Source: Opisthocomus hoazin
Taxonomy: Eukaryota; Chordata; Aves; Opisthocomiformes; Opisthocomidae
Assembly: GCF_030867145.1 (NCBI RefSeq)
Contig: NC_134443.1
Coordinates: 2,666,001 to 2,730,000, forward strand
Length of the DNA stretch: 64,000 nucleotides
Direction of reading: 5' to 3'
Made by a program: the position numbers and the translations under genes. Below are positions 20,669-30,131 of the stretch, in pieces. Position 1 is the first letter of the stretch. Every line of letters begins with the position of its first letter. Under the pieces are notes generated by a model. The model made no database searches. It saw only the letters and a list, made by a program, of their open reading frames with translations, and was not told where the DNA came from.

Positions 20669-22277
20669 TCAGTGCTGCTTCCGCCGGAAGGAGCAGCCTG
20701 CGGAGAGAGAGACGGGGGTCAGCGCCGCCGCGCCGGGCGCTCGGCCTCGCCGGCCCAAAACCCGCCCGTTTCGCCCCAAGGTTGGGCTTTTGCTGCCTCA
20801 ACAACCCCAATCCAGCGGGTTTTGCCTCAAGATTGGGCTTTTTCCGTCTCACCAACCCAAAACCAGTGGGTTCTGCCCTAAGATTGGGCTTCTCTGCCTC
20901 CCCAGCCCAAAACTGGCAGGTTTTGCCTCAAGATTGGGCTTTCTCTGTCTTACCAGCCCAAAACTGGCGGGTTTTGGCCCAAGATTGGGCTTTTTCTGCC
21001 CCACCAACTCAAATTCAGCAAGTTTTGCCTCAGGATCGGGCTTCTCTGTCTCATTAGCCCCAAATCAGCGCGTTTTGTGTCAAGATTGGGCTGTTTCTGC
21101 CTCACCAGCCCAAAACTGGCGGGTTTTGCCTCAAGATTAGACTTTTTCCGTCTCATCAACCCCAAAACCAGTGGGTTTTGTGTCAAGACTGGGCTTTTTC
21201 TGTCTCACAAACCCAAATCAGCAGGTTTTGCCTCAAGACTAAGCGGCTTCTGTCTCACCAGCTCAAAATCTGTGGGTTTTGCCTCAGGACTTGGGCTTTT
21301 TCTGCCTCACCAGCCCAAAACCAGTGGATTTTTTTGTCAAGATTGGGCTTTTTCCGTCTCACCAGCCCAAATCCAGCAGGTTTTGCCTCAAGACTAAGCT
21401 GCTTCTGTCTCACCAGCTCAAAACCAGTGGTTTTGCCTCAGGATTGGGCTTTTTCTGTCTCATCAACCCCAAACCATCGGGTTTTACCTCAAGATTGGGC
21501 TTTTTTTGCCTCCCCAGCCCCAAACCGGTGGGTTTTGCGCCAGGACTGGGCTTTCCCTGCCTCCCCAGCCCCGACCCCGCGGGTTTCCCCTCACGAGGGC
21601 CGCGCCCCCCGCCCCGCTCCCGGAGCCCCGCGGCCTGCCCAGCCCCCAGCCCGGACACTCCCTCCCCATCCCCCCCAAACCCCCCGGCGCCCATCCCCCC
21701 TCACCTTCTGTCAGCCGGGCCTTGCCCCCCGTGGGCTGGCAGAGCACGGTGGAGCAGCCCACGCACAGCACGACCGTCTGCGCGTGGCTGAACACCGTCG
21801 TGATCTTGTAGCAACCTGCGGGGAACGGGAGAGCGCTGAGGGGGGGGGCGGGGAGGGGGTGGGGGAGGGGCAGAGACCGGCCCCGGACCCCTCCCCCCCC
21901 CGCCCCGCCCCCTGCCCCCCCCGCCGCCCTACCCGGGCACTTGACGTCCATGAAGTAGGAGTTGGGGCTCTGCACCAGCCGCTTCTTCTTGTGCTTCCTC
22001 TTCTCCTCCTCGGGGGAGGGGTGCAGCAGGTCCTTGGCCAGCTGCGGGGACGGGACAGCTGCGCTCACCGCCCGCCGCCATCTTGCGGCCCCGGCCGGGG
22101 AGATGGCGGCGGGCTCTGCCCCCCCCCGCCCCCATGAACCGGGCCCGCCCGCCTCCCTCCCTCCCCGCCGCGCTGCTCGCTCCCCCCCTCCCCTCTCCCC
22201 TCCCCAGGGCCGCGGCCGCCGGGCCCCGCCGAGCCCGCTCCCGGGGTGGGGGGGGCCGGGACCGCACTCACGGGCAT
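20669..22277 (-). CDS. RPS27: RPS27 (eS27, small ribosomal subunit zinc-finger protein), complete
   Basis: eS27 is a zinc-binding protein of the 40S subunit. Four coding exons on the minus strand: 22272-22277 (ATG CCC only), 21933-22041, 21705-21815 and 20669-20697. Spliced length is 255 nt, giving 84 residues, the same as human. The protein starts [20 protein letters not shown], which marks it as RPS27 rather than RPS27L (which has PLARDLLHPSLEEEKKK). The zinc finger is CPGC...CVGC, and the C-terminus is CSFRRKQH. All introns are GT-AG; the third holds a 51-bp minisatellite. Upstream of the ATG, a pyrimidine run CTTTCCGG at about 22300-22307 fits a 5' TOP start. No AATAAA is seen just downstream; a GATAAA-like variant lies near 20618-20625. 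Confidence 0.97.
20760..21590 (+). repeat. 51-bp minisatellite in RPS27 intron 3
   Basis: About 16 tandem units with a period of 50-51 bp; GATTGGGCTTTTTC recurs at about 20782, 20833, 20884, 20935, 20986, 21036, 21086 and 21137. Each unit joins CCTCAAGATTGGGCTTTT to CTCACCAGCCCAAAACC. It is less GC-rich than its neighbours and relatively well conserved between copies. Confidence 0.92.
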
Positions 22278-22619
22278 GGCGGCGTGGAGGCAGCGCCGAC
22301 CGGAAAGGGGCTGGACCGGAAGTGGGCCGCGCTATATCCGCCGCGGGGGCGCCCCGCAAGGGCGGAAGTGAGGCGCGGGCCGCTGGGAGGCGCCATCTTG
22401 GGGAGGGCTGGGGCGGCCATCTTGGGGAGGTCTCTGTGGCGGCCATCTTGGGAGGGGCGCCGGTGGCGGGGGAGGGGGGGGAGTCGGCGGGAATCATTGC
22501 GTCGGCGGTGATGTCACGGGTCCCGGTGACATCATGTCGGCGGGGCCGGGCTCGGGGCGGGCCGGGGCCGCGCCGGGTCCCGGTGGCGGGGCAGAGCGGC
22601 CCGGCGGCGGGCGGGGGCC
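22278..22619. promoter_or_regulatory. Divergent RPS27 / RAB13 promoter (CpG-rich)
   Basis: RPS27 (minus) and RAB13 (plus) are head to head, their start codons 342 bp apart. The block contains ETS-type CCGGAAGTG at 22316-22324, a second GCGGAAGTG at 22362-22370, and three YY1-type CCATCTTG motifs at about 22393-22400, 22417-22424 and 22443-22450. A further CCGCCATCTTG lies in RPS27 intron 1 near 22075-22085. No TATA box sits at a suitable distance. The same head-to-head arrangement exists in human. Confidence 0.75.
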
Positions 22620-24734
22620 ATGGCCAAGGCCTACGATCACCTCTTCAAGCTGCTGCTGATCGGCGACAGCGGCGTGGGCAAGACCTGCCTCATCATCCGC
22701 TTCGCCGAGGACAACTTCACCAGCACCTACATCTCCACCATCGGTGCGTGACCCCCTGCCCCCCCCGGGGAGCCCCCAACCCCAGGGACCCCCAGCCCCG
22801 CAGCCCAGGACCCCGCCGGGACCCCTCGAGGCGAGGGCCATGGCGGCTGGCCAGGACGGGACGGGGCCGGAGGACGCTGCAGGACGTGGAGGCGGCTGAG
22901 GCGTCGCCAGCGGCTCCAGCACGGCGGCAGCCGGCGTGGCACGGCCGTGGCTCGACACCCGTCCTGCCCTGAGCCGGGACCCCCGCACCCACTGCCCTGT
23001 CCGGGTCCCCGCCAGGCTGCTGGAGCTGCTCCCTGAGCCTGGAGCAGCCGCCCCGGCACGGCCCGCGCCGTAAACTCTGGCAAGGACGTCCCGGCTGCCA
23101 GCTGGGCTGGCGTCCGTGTGCCACACCAGCAGCCCCCCGCCAGCATCCCCCCACCATCATCCCCCCGCAGCATCCCCCCGCCAGCATCCCCCTGCCCTGG
23201 GGGACTGCCCTTCCTCCCCCTCCTCTGCCTCGGCCGCTGGACCGGGGGGCTGCGTGTCTACGGAGCCGGGCAGGGAGGGGGTGCCAGGGTGTGGGAGTTG
23301 AGGGGGGAGGGGAGCAGCTTTTGGGGCCGGTTGACTTCGCGGGGGGTCGGGCAGCGCTGCGGGCAGCGTGCGGGGTGATGCCATCCTGCCAGAACGCCGC
23401 CGGATGCCGGTGACCGGCTCCTACCAGTGCCGGGACTGGACTTTGACCCCCCCAACCCCTTCCCGGGATGCCAGATGGTTACTGGGGAAGTGGGGACGGG
23501 GACTGGGAGTAGGGCTGTTCCCAGCATCCCCTCCCGGTGCCGCCGCCGCCCCAGCATCGCCAGCCCCGTCTCCCTCCTCCCATCCCAGGGATCGACTTCA
23601 AAATCCGGACGGTGGACATTGATGGGAAGAAGATCAAGCTGCAGGTCTGGTGAGTGGGGGGGGGTCCGTGCGTGGAAATGGGGACCCCCCCGCGTCCAAC
23701 TGAGCCGCGCTCACCCCCCTCCTCTTCCTCTCCCCAGGGACACGGCGGGACAGGAGCGCTTCAAAACCATCACAACGGCCTATTACCGCGGAGCCGTGGT
23801 ACGGAGGGGGGGCAAGCGGCCCCCAAAAGAGCTGGGGCAGCTCTGGGGGGGCCCCACGCCCGCCTGGGGATGAAGAACCCCCTGCAAGCCCGGGCCGAGG
23901 GTCCCGGCCCCACTGACCGCGCCGTCCTGACAGGGCATCATCTTGGTGTACGACATCACCGATGAGAAATCCTTCGAGAATATCCAAAACTGGATGAAAA
24001 GCATCAAGGAGGTGGGAGGGGGGGGAGCCGGGGGGGGCCGAGGGGGCTCGGGGAGGGGTCGGGGGGGTCCTGCCCGTCCTCTCCCTCCCGCAGAACGCCT
24101 CTGCCGGGGTCGAGCGTCTCCTCATCGGCAACAAGTGCGACATGGAGGGCAAGCGCAAGGTGCAGCGGGACGAGGCCGAGAAGGTAGGGGGGCACTGTGG
24201 GGCTGGGGGGGGGCACTGTGGGGCTGGGAGGGGCACCGTGGGGCTGGGGAGGGCACTGTGGGGCTGGGGGGGCCCCCCCTTTCCGGCCCCCGGGTCAAAG
24301 GGGGGGTCCCCTTGTCCCGCAGCTGGCGAAGGAGCACGGGATCCGCTTCTTCGAGACCAGCGCCAAGTCCAGCGTGAACGTGGAGGAGGTGAGAGGGGGC
24401 CCCAGCCGCATGGGGGGGGGGGGGGCAGTGCTCCCCCCAACGGGAGTGGCACGAGGAGGGGGGTCCCCATGCCCGGGGGGGGGTCCTGGGTGCTGCCCTG
24501 GCTGCCCGTCGCCCTCCCCGCAGGCCTTCAGCACGCTGGCGCGGGACATCCTGCAGAAATCCGCCCGGAAAGCGGTGAGTGGGGCCGGGGGGGGGGCCCG
24601 GGTGTGGGAGCCCCCCCTGCTCCGTCCCCCCCCTCCGACCCCTCCCCTCCCTCTTGCAGGCCCCCAGCAGCAGCAGGCCCCTCCTGGAGCCCAGCCCCCC
24701 GAGGAAGGCCGCCGGGAGATGCTCCCTGGCCTAG
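22620..24734 (+). CDS. RAB13: RAB13 small GTPase, complete, eight exons
   Basis: RAB13 is a Rab8-family GTPase working in exocytic and endosomal recycling traffic to tight junctions. Exons: 22620-22743, 23589-23649, 23738-23798, 23934-24011, 24094-24183, 24323-24388, 24524-24574 and 24660-24734, giving 201 residues (human 203). Seen motifs: P-loop GDSGVGKT, switch [15 protein letters not shown] for guanine, ETSAKSS (G5). [17 protein letters not shown] and [16 protein letters not shown] match RAB13 over RAB8A/B/RAB10. The C-terminus is CSLA, a CaaX-type prenylation box (human RAB13 has CSLG). Next to RPS27 and JTB as in human, which supports orthology. No frameshifts. Confidence 0.97.
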
Positions 24735-24872
24735 GGCCCCCGGACACCCCCCCCCCTGCCGCCGCCGCCGCCGCTCCCCCCGCCTGCCCCGGGGCAGCGC
24801 GGGTGCCTTTCGGGGGGGGGGACACGGGCCGGGGGGGAGCGGGGCTGACCCCCCCCCGCCCACACCTCGTGC

Positions 24873-24878
24873 CATAAA
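24873..24878 (+). terminator. RAB13 polyadenylation signal, CATAAA variant
   Basis: A one-base variant of AATAAA 139 bp after the stop. It is followed about 40 bp later by an uninterrupted run of 28 G (24918-24945), a G-rich element of the kind that can promote polymerase pausing. Confidence 0.6.
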
Positions 24879-25019
24879 GCCCAGCTTGTGCCTTGCCCCG
24901 GCTCCGGTGTCTCTGTCGGGGGGGGGGGGGGGGGGGGGGGGGGGGAGGGAGGACGGGGGACGGGCCCGGTTGGGGGAACCGGGGGCGGGAGGGCGAGGGG
25001 CCAGGGCCGGGGCGGCGAG

Positions 25020-25330
25020 GCCACGCCCCTTCACTTAGAAACCACGCCCCTTCACTCAGAAACCTTTCATTCACTCAAAGCCACGCCCCTTCGCTCAGAA
25101 ACCACGCCCATTCCCCTCAGAAACCACGCCCTTTCCTCAATCCCACACCCCTTCGCTCAAAGCCACACCCCTTATCATAAACCACGCCCCTTCGCTCAGA
25201 AACCACGCCCCTTCGCTGAAATCATCTCCCCTTCGCTCAAAGCCGCACCCCTTCCCTCACAACCACGCCCCTTCGCTCAGAACCTCGCCCCCTCGCTGAA
25301 GTCACGCCCCGTCCCCTCAAGCCCCGCCCC
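25020..25330 (+). repeat. CACGCCC-box tandem array between RAB13 and JTB
   Basis: Some 300 bp made of about 15 imperfect copies of a unit of around 20 bp of the type ACCACGCCCCTTCGCTCAGA. Each unit contains CCACGCCC or a near variant, which resembles the CACCC/GC box bound by KLF and SP factors. It ends about 150 bp upstream of the JTB start codon. Confidence 0.88.
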
Positions 25331-25476
25331 AAGCTCCGCCCCGCCGCTTGCCCGGGCACCGCCCCTCGCCGCTCCGGCCCTTCCCGTCGTCCCCCGCTTC
25401 TCCCAGCGGCCCCCGCGCTTCAAGATGGCGGCGCCGGCAGAGGAGCGGGGCCCGGCCCGGTAGTTCCGCCGCACCG
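25331..25476 (+). promoter_or_regulatory. JTB: JTB promoter and 5' UTR
   Basis: CpG-rich sequence directly upstream of the JTB start codon. It has a strong YY1-type AAGATGGCGGC at 25422-25432, a position typical of YY1 sites near TATA-less starts. The CACGCCC array borders it upstream. Confidence 0.6.
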
Positions 25477-26508
25477 ATGGGGCCACGGGGCCCCGCTGGG
25501 CCGCGCCGCTGCGCGCTCTGCGCCATGCTGGGTGCCCTGCTCTGCGGCCTGCGGTGAGCAGGCGGCCCGGGGGCGAAGCGCGGCCCGTTCCCGGCGCGGA
25601 GCGCGGCCCTGACGGCGTCTCTGCTCTCTCGACAGGCTGGCGGCTGCGATGGCGGCGAGCGATGAGAGGCGCTCGGGTGAGTGGAGGCCGGGGCCTGGGG
25701 GCCTGGGAAGGACCTGGGCCTGGGGGCCTGGCAGCCTGGGGGCCTGGCAGCCTGGGGGCCGGGAGCTGGGACTGAGGGCCGGGAGCTGGGGCCTGCAGAA
25801 GGATCTGGGGCCTGGGGGCCGGAGGCTGAGGCTGGGGCCTGAGGGACTGGGACTGAGGCCGGGTGCTGGGGGCCGGGGCCTGGGGGCTGGCTGCTGGGGC
25901 CAGGTGCTGGGGCCCGGGGTTCCCGGGCGGGCCCACACTCAGGGCTGCGCTCTCTCACAGCCAGCCCGGTGGCGGTCACGCCGTGCTGGCAGGTGGAGGA
26001 CTTCGTGGTGGCTCAGGAGTGCGCCCGCTGCTCCAGCTTCGAGGCAGTGAGTACCAGCAGCGGCGCGGCCGCGCTTCCCCGTGGCCCCCAGGGCCGGGGT
26101 GGGGGGGGTCGGGGGCCGGTCCCGCCTCTGATGGGCCCCTCCTGCTCGCAGAAGACGGTAGCGGAGTGCAGCCCCACGGGCTTCATCGAGAAGATCAACT
26201 GTGCCAGCTCCCAGAAGAACGAGTACAAGAGGTGGGTGCAGCGCCCTGGGGGGGAAGGATGCGGGGCAGCCACGAGCCCCGGGGGGGGTCCCAGGGGGAG
26301 ATGGGGGAGCAGTGGGACCCTCTGGGGGTCCTGACTCTGCCGTGGGCACAGCTGTCGCTCGGCCGTGATGGAAGCGCACGTCTTCTGGAGGTTCGTGGGC
26401 ACCATGATGTGCGTTGCCGCCGTCTTCGCAGTGCTGGTGGTGTGTCGCCAGCGCGTGCTGGACAGGAAGGCCCTGGAGAAGGTCCGCAAGCAAATCGAGT
26501 CCATTTAG
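25477..26508 (+). CDS. JTB: JTB (jumping translocation breakpoint membrane protein), complete
   Basis: JTB is a small type I membrane protein linked to cytokinesis and mitochondrial function. Exons: 25477-25553, 25636-25676, 25961-26046, 26152-26231 and 26352-26508; 146 residues, the same as human. Seen: a hydrophobic N-terminal signal (CALCAMLGALLCGLRLAAA), a cysteine-rich luminal domain (TPCWQVEDFVVAQECARCSS, then CSPTGFIEKINC), one membrane segment (FVGTMMCVAAVFAVLVV) and a basic tail ending QIESI. The first intron is short; the second holds a small minisatellite (25690-25920). It lies between RAB13 and CREB3L4 as in human, with its 3' end facing that of CREB3L4. Confidence 0.97.
25690..25920 (+). 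repeat. Short minisatellite in JTB intron 2
   Basis: Degenerate units of about 18-25 bp built on GGGGCCTGGGGGCCGGGAGCTG-like sequence, with GGGGCC and GGGCCTG as the repeated core. Confidence 0.8.
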
Positions 26509-26657
26509 CAGAGCCCCCGCTGCCCCGGAGCGCGGGTGCGAGGGGGAGCAGGGGCCTGGGGCAGGCCCTGCCCTGCCCCGTGGGTGCGGGGTCCCGCGGG
26601 GCCGGCTGAGGGGTGCCCTGCCCGCGCGGCGGGGGGCCCTCGGGGAGCGCAGTGTGT

Positions 26658-26663
26658 AATAAA
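26658..26663 (+). terminator. JTB polyadenylation signal AATAAA
   Basis: Canonical hexamer 150 bp after the JTB stop. Confidence 0.9.
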
Positions 26664-26832
26664 TCCTGGTTGTTGTCACCGCAGCACCGCTGGCATTTGT
26701 CCCCGGGGGGGGGGTGGGAACGACGTGGGGCTGTGCCGCCAGCTCCGCTCCCCCCGGGGGGGTCCCCGTCCCCCCAATCCCCGCCCCAGGCAGCTGAGCC
26801 TCGGACGCATTGGGGTGCAAACCAGGCATGGG

Positions 26833-26838
26833 TTTATT
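26833..26838 (-). terminator. CREB3L4 polyadenylation signal (AATAAA on minus strand)
   Basis: TTTATT on the plus strand, 140 bp beyond the CREB3L4 stop. It faces the JTB signal at 26658 across about 170 bp, so the two genes end tail to tail without overlap. Confidence 0.85.
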
Positions 26839-26977
26839 CACCGGCGCACGGAGCTGCTGGGGAGGGGGGGGCACACCCAGCACCCCCTGCCCAGGCTGTG
26901 CTTGGTGCCCCCCCGCTGCTGCCCCCACCCCAGGGCAGCTCCCGGGACCCCAAAGCAGGCCTGCTCCGCGCTGCCTC

Positions 26978-28740
26978 TCACATCTCGTCCCCGCGTCCCC
27001 GTTCCGCTGCCCCTACCCGAGCCTCCGCATCCCCTGGGGGGGCCCGGCCGGATGAGTTGGTGCCCGGCTCCGTGTTGGGGGGGGGTCTCCCAGCCCCGTG
27101 CCCCGCCTCGCCTCTCTCTCCTTCTCCAGCCCCCGGCTCCTCCGCCCGCAGCCACCCCGGCGCGGGGAACGGCGCTTCTCCGGCCGGTCCCGGCGGCTCG
27201 CCCCGCATCAGGATGTTCCTGGAAATGACTGCGGGGACAGGGACCGCCGGGGTGGGGGGGAGCTGCCTCCGGACCCCCCCGGCGCTCCAGCAGCCTCCCC
27301 CTTACCTCCGGTGGGCCTGTCGCCGTCCCGGCTGCCCCCCGGGCCCCGGCGGAAGGGGCTGTAGCTGGGGGAGAGGATGAGTCCCAGGGAGAGGAGCAGG
27401 ATCTGCGGGGAGGGACGGAACCGCGTGTCCCCGAGCGGCGCCGGAGGAGCGCCGGCGTGCCGCCGCGTGCCGCGGTGCGCGCCGTACCAGGACGCAGGTG
27501 CTGGTCTGGGCGGCCTTGCTGGACGTCTGCGCCACGAGCGCCCGCAGCTGCCGCAGCAGCGACCTGGGGGACGAGACGAGGGGGTCGGCGAGCGCCCGTC
27601 GCGCCGCCCGCCTCCCGCCCGCGCCGCGCTCACCCGTTGCGCTGCTCCAGCTCCTGGACTTTCTTCCGCAGCTCCTGGTTCTGGGCCGAGCAGGCAGCTG
27701 CCCTGCCCGGGCAGAGACAGGGACGCGTGGGGGGACGCAGGGGACATGTAGGGACACAGGGGACACGCCAGGTCGCGGTGCCACCACTGCCCACCTGCTC
27801 TCCAGCCCGTCCAGGTACTCCTTTTTCCTCCGCCGGCTGTCCTGGGCCGATTGCTTGTTCCGGATCTTTCTCCTCACCTTCTTCAGGATCCGCTCCTCGG
27901 CCTGGGAGGCAAAGGGGTGACCCCCACCCCCCCCCCAGCTCCCTGCCACCCACCCCCCCTGCACACACACACCTGGGTGAGGGGCAGGGTGCCAGGCAGC
28001 GTCACCCCCTCCTGCGCCAGCAGCCGCTTCTCCTCCTCCGTCAGGCGAAGCTGCGGGGAGATGGGACGGGCTGGGGGGGGTGCGGGAGGGTGGGAGCACG
28101 CGGGGGGGCTGCGGGGACTCACCTGGGGGGGGGCGGGTGGCTGGCTGATGGTGCGGGAGCCAGGGAGCAGCGTGGGGTGCAGCCGGTCGTCTGTGGGGGG
28201 GGAGAGGCAGCCGTGTTGGGGCAGGATGTGGCCCCCCAGGCTGAACCCCTTGGAGGGGGGGCCCAAAGCCCACCGACCCAGCACGATGGAGACGATGCTG
28301 GCAGGCAGCAGGGCGCTGGGGTCACAGACCACCTCGTAGAGGGCGGCGGCGGGGGGCTCGTCGAGCCGGGGGGGCTCAGGGCCGGCAGCCTGGGGGCTGT
28401 GACCCCCCGGGGGGGCGAGGGGACCCTCGGGGGGGGCGAGGCGGCCGGCGAGGCCGCAGGCCTCATCGGGGTTGACCGTCAGCCGCAGCAGCTCCTCGGC
28501 TTTGCTCCCCTGCAGCCAGAGAGACGCTGGCAGGGGCCGGACGAGGGGAGCTGGGGACCCCGGGGGGTCCCTGTGCCCCTCGGGGGGGTCCCCGCACCAC
28601 GCTCGCCCCTCGGCACCCACTCACGCCGTCCTCGGGGAACCCCCAGCCCTCGAAGGCCGGCTCCGAGCCGGAGCAGGGGGGAGCGGGGAAGGCGCTGCCC
28701 GGGCAGAGCCTGTCCGGGAGCTCCGGTGCCCCGGCTCCAT
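26978..28740 (-). CDS. CREB3L4: CREB3L4, ER-anchored bZIP transcription factor, complete
   Basis: CREB3-family proteins are ER membrane bZIP factors freed by S1P/S2P cleavage. Minus-strand exons: 28625-28740, 28123-28509, 27973-28050, 27795-27901, 27634-27702, 27488-27563, 27306-27402 and 26978-27228. Seen in order: acidic N-terminus with [31 protein letters not shown]; basic region [20 protein letters not shown]; a leucine zipper through [28 protein letters not shown]; a membrane segment [14 protein letters not shown]-terminus ending RGDEM (human HADEM). No ATG opens the frame of the first exon. An ATG at 28740 gives MEPG..PELPDRL, like human MDLG.PDLLDAWL, if one base is missing at the C run 28729-28732. 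That start gives about 393 residues (human 395), so I chose it. Alternative: an upstream exon. Confidence 0.92.
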
Positions 28741-28879
28741 CGGCCGGTTGGGGGGGGGGGGGGTGTCCGGGGGGCTGCTCCCGGTAGAGCCCACCGAGGG
28801 GCGGTGGGACCCTCCGCTCCGCTCGCTCCCAGGGCACGGCACCAGGATCTCCGGTATCCGGAGCCAGCCCCGCCAAGTC

Positions 28880-29270
28880 CCGCCCCCGCGGGGGGGGGGG
28901 ACGGGGGGGGGCCTGGCCGGGCTACCGGGGGGAGCGGGGCTGGGGGCCGGGGCACCGGGCCCTCCCGGTAACGCACCGAGCCCCACTGGGGGCCGCGCCG
29001 GTGCCTTCCCGGTAACGGGGCCCCAGGGGCGGGGGGGGGGGGGTGGCCGGGCTGACCCGCCCCGGCGGAGCCAGACACGTGTGCGCGCCGCCGCGCGTTC
29101 CCGGGACGGCAGGAGCGCGCCCGGGATTTCTCGTTTCCTATTGGCTGCGGCTCGCGTCACTCAGCGGGCACCGTCCGGGTTTTGCGCGCCGCCATTGGCT
29201 GCGACGCGCGGTGACGGCTCCGCCTGTTGGAACAGACGGGACGCGCGGCTGCGATGTAGGGAGCGGTGAG
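28880..29270. promoter_or_regulatory. Divergent CREB3L4 / SLC39A1 promoter with two CCAAT boxes
   Basis: CpG-rich block between the two head-to-head genes. ATTGG (inverted CCAAT, NF-Y type) occurs at 29140-29144 and 29194-29198, each followed within about 20 bp by a CRE-like half-site (GCGTCAC at about 29154, GTGACGG at about 29211). A CACGTG E-box is near 29080. A probable noncoding SLC39A1 first exon ends at 29265 before GTGAGT. Confidence 0.6.
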
Positions 29271-29289
29271 TGCGGGGGGGGGACGGGCC

Positions 29290-29940
29290 GGGCCGGGGTC
29301 CGGTCCGTGATCCTGATCCCGGTCCCCGGTCCCTGGTCCCGGTCCTTGCTCCCGGTCCCGGCCCTCGATCCTTATCCCGGTTCTTGATCCCGGTCCCGGT
29401 CCTTGATCCTGATCCCGGTTCCAGCCCTCAATTCTTATCCCGGTCTTTGACCCAGGTCCTGGTACTTTGTCCCGGTCCCTGGTCCCTGATCCCGGTCCCG
29501 GTCCTTGATCCCGGTCCCTGATCCTGCTCCCGGTGCCCGGTCCCGGCCCTCGATCCCGATCCCGGTCCTGGTACTTGATCCCAGTCCTTGATCCCCTTCC
29601 CGGCCCTCGATCCTTATCCCGGTCCCGGTCCTGGTACTTGATCCTGGTCCCTGATCCCGCTCCCGGCTCTCGATCCTTATCCCGGTCCCGATCCCGGTCC
29701 TGGTACTTGATCCCGGTCCCTGATCCCACTCCCGGTGCCCGGTCCCGGCCCTCGATCCTTATCCCGATCCCGGTCCCGGTCCCTGATCCCGGTCCCTGGT
29801 CCCGGTTCCGGCCCTCGATCTTTATCCCGGTCCCAGTCCCGGTCCTGGTACTTGATCCCGGTCCCTGATCCTGAGCCCGGTCCCTGAGCCCGGTCCCGGT
29901 CCCTGAGCCCGGTCCCTGATCCCGATCCCAGCCCGCCACC
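29290..29940 (+). repeat. Minisatellite in SLC39A1 intron 1
   Basis: About 650 bp of degenerate units combining CCGGTCCCTGATCCCGGT, GGCCCTCGATCCTTATCC and CCTGGTACTTGATCC. It is followed by a 20-G run at about 29995-30014 just upstream of exon 2. Confidence 0.9.
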
Positions 29941-30131
29941 CCGCTGTGCCGTTCCCGGATCGCTGCCCCCTCCCCGGAGAATCGGTCCCGGGGAGGGGGG
30001 GGGGGGGGGGGGGGGTGAGTCACCGGGGGGGGGCGGCTCCGGCCGCTCTGACCCCCCCGTCCCGTCCCCCCCCCCCGCCGTAGCTCCGGTTCCCGGTTCG
30101 CGCTGAGCCCCCGCAGCCGGGCCCCGGCGGG

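Noticed and set aside
20669-22277. RPS27L or a processed RPS27 copy
   Set aside because: Introns are present, and residues [17 protein letters not shown] match RPS27, not RPS27L; it is next to RAB13 as in human.
22620-24734. RAB8A, RAB8B or RAB10 instead of RAB13
   Set aside because: Switch flanks, the [16 protein letters not shown] segment, the CSLA end and the gene neighbours all favour RAB13.
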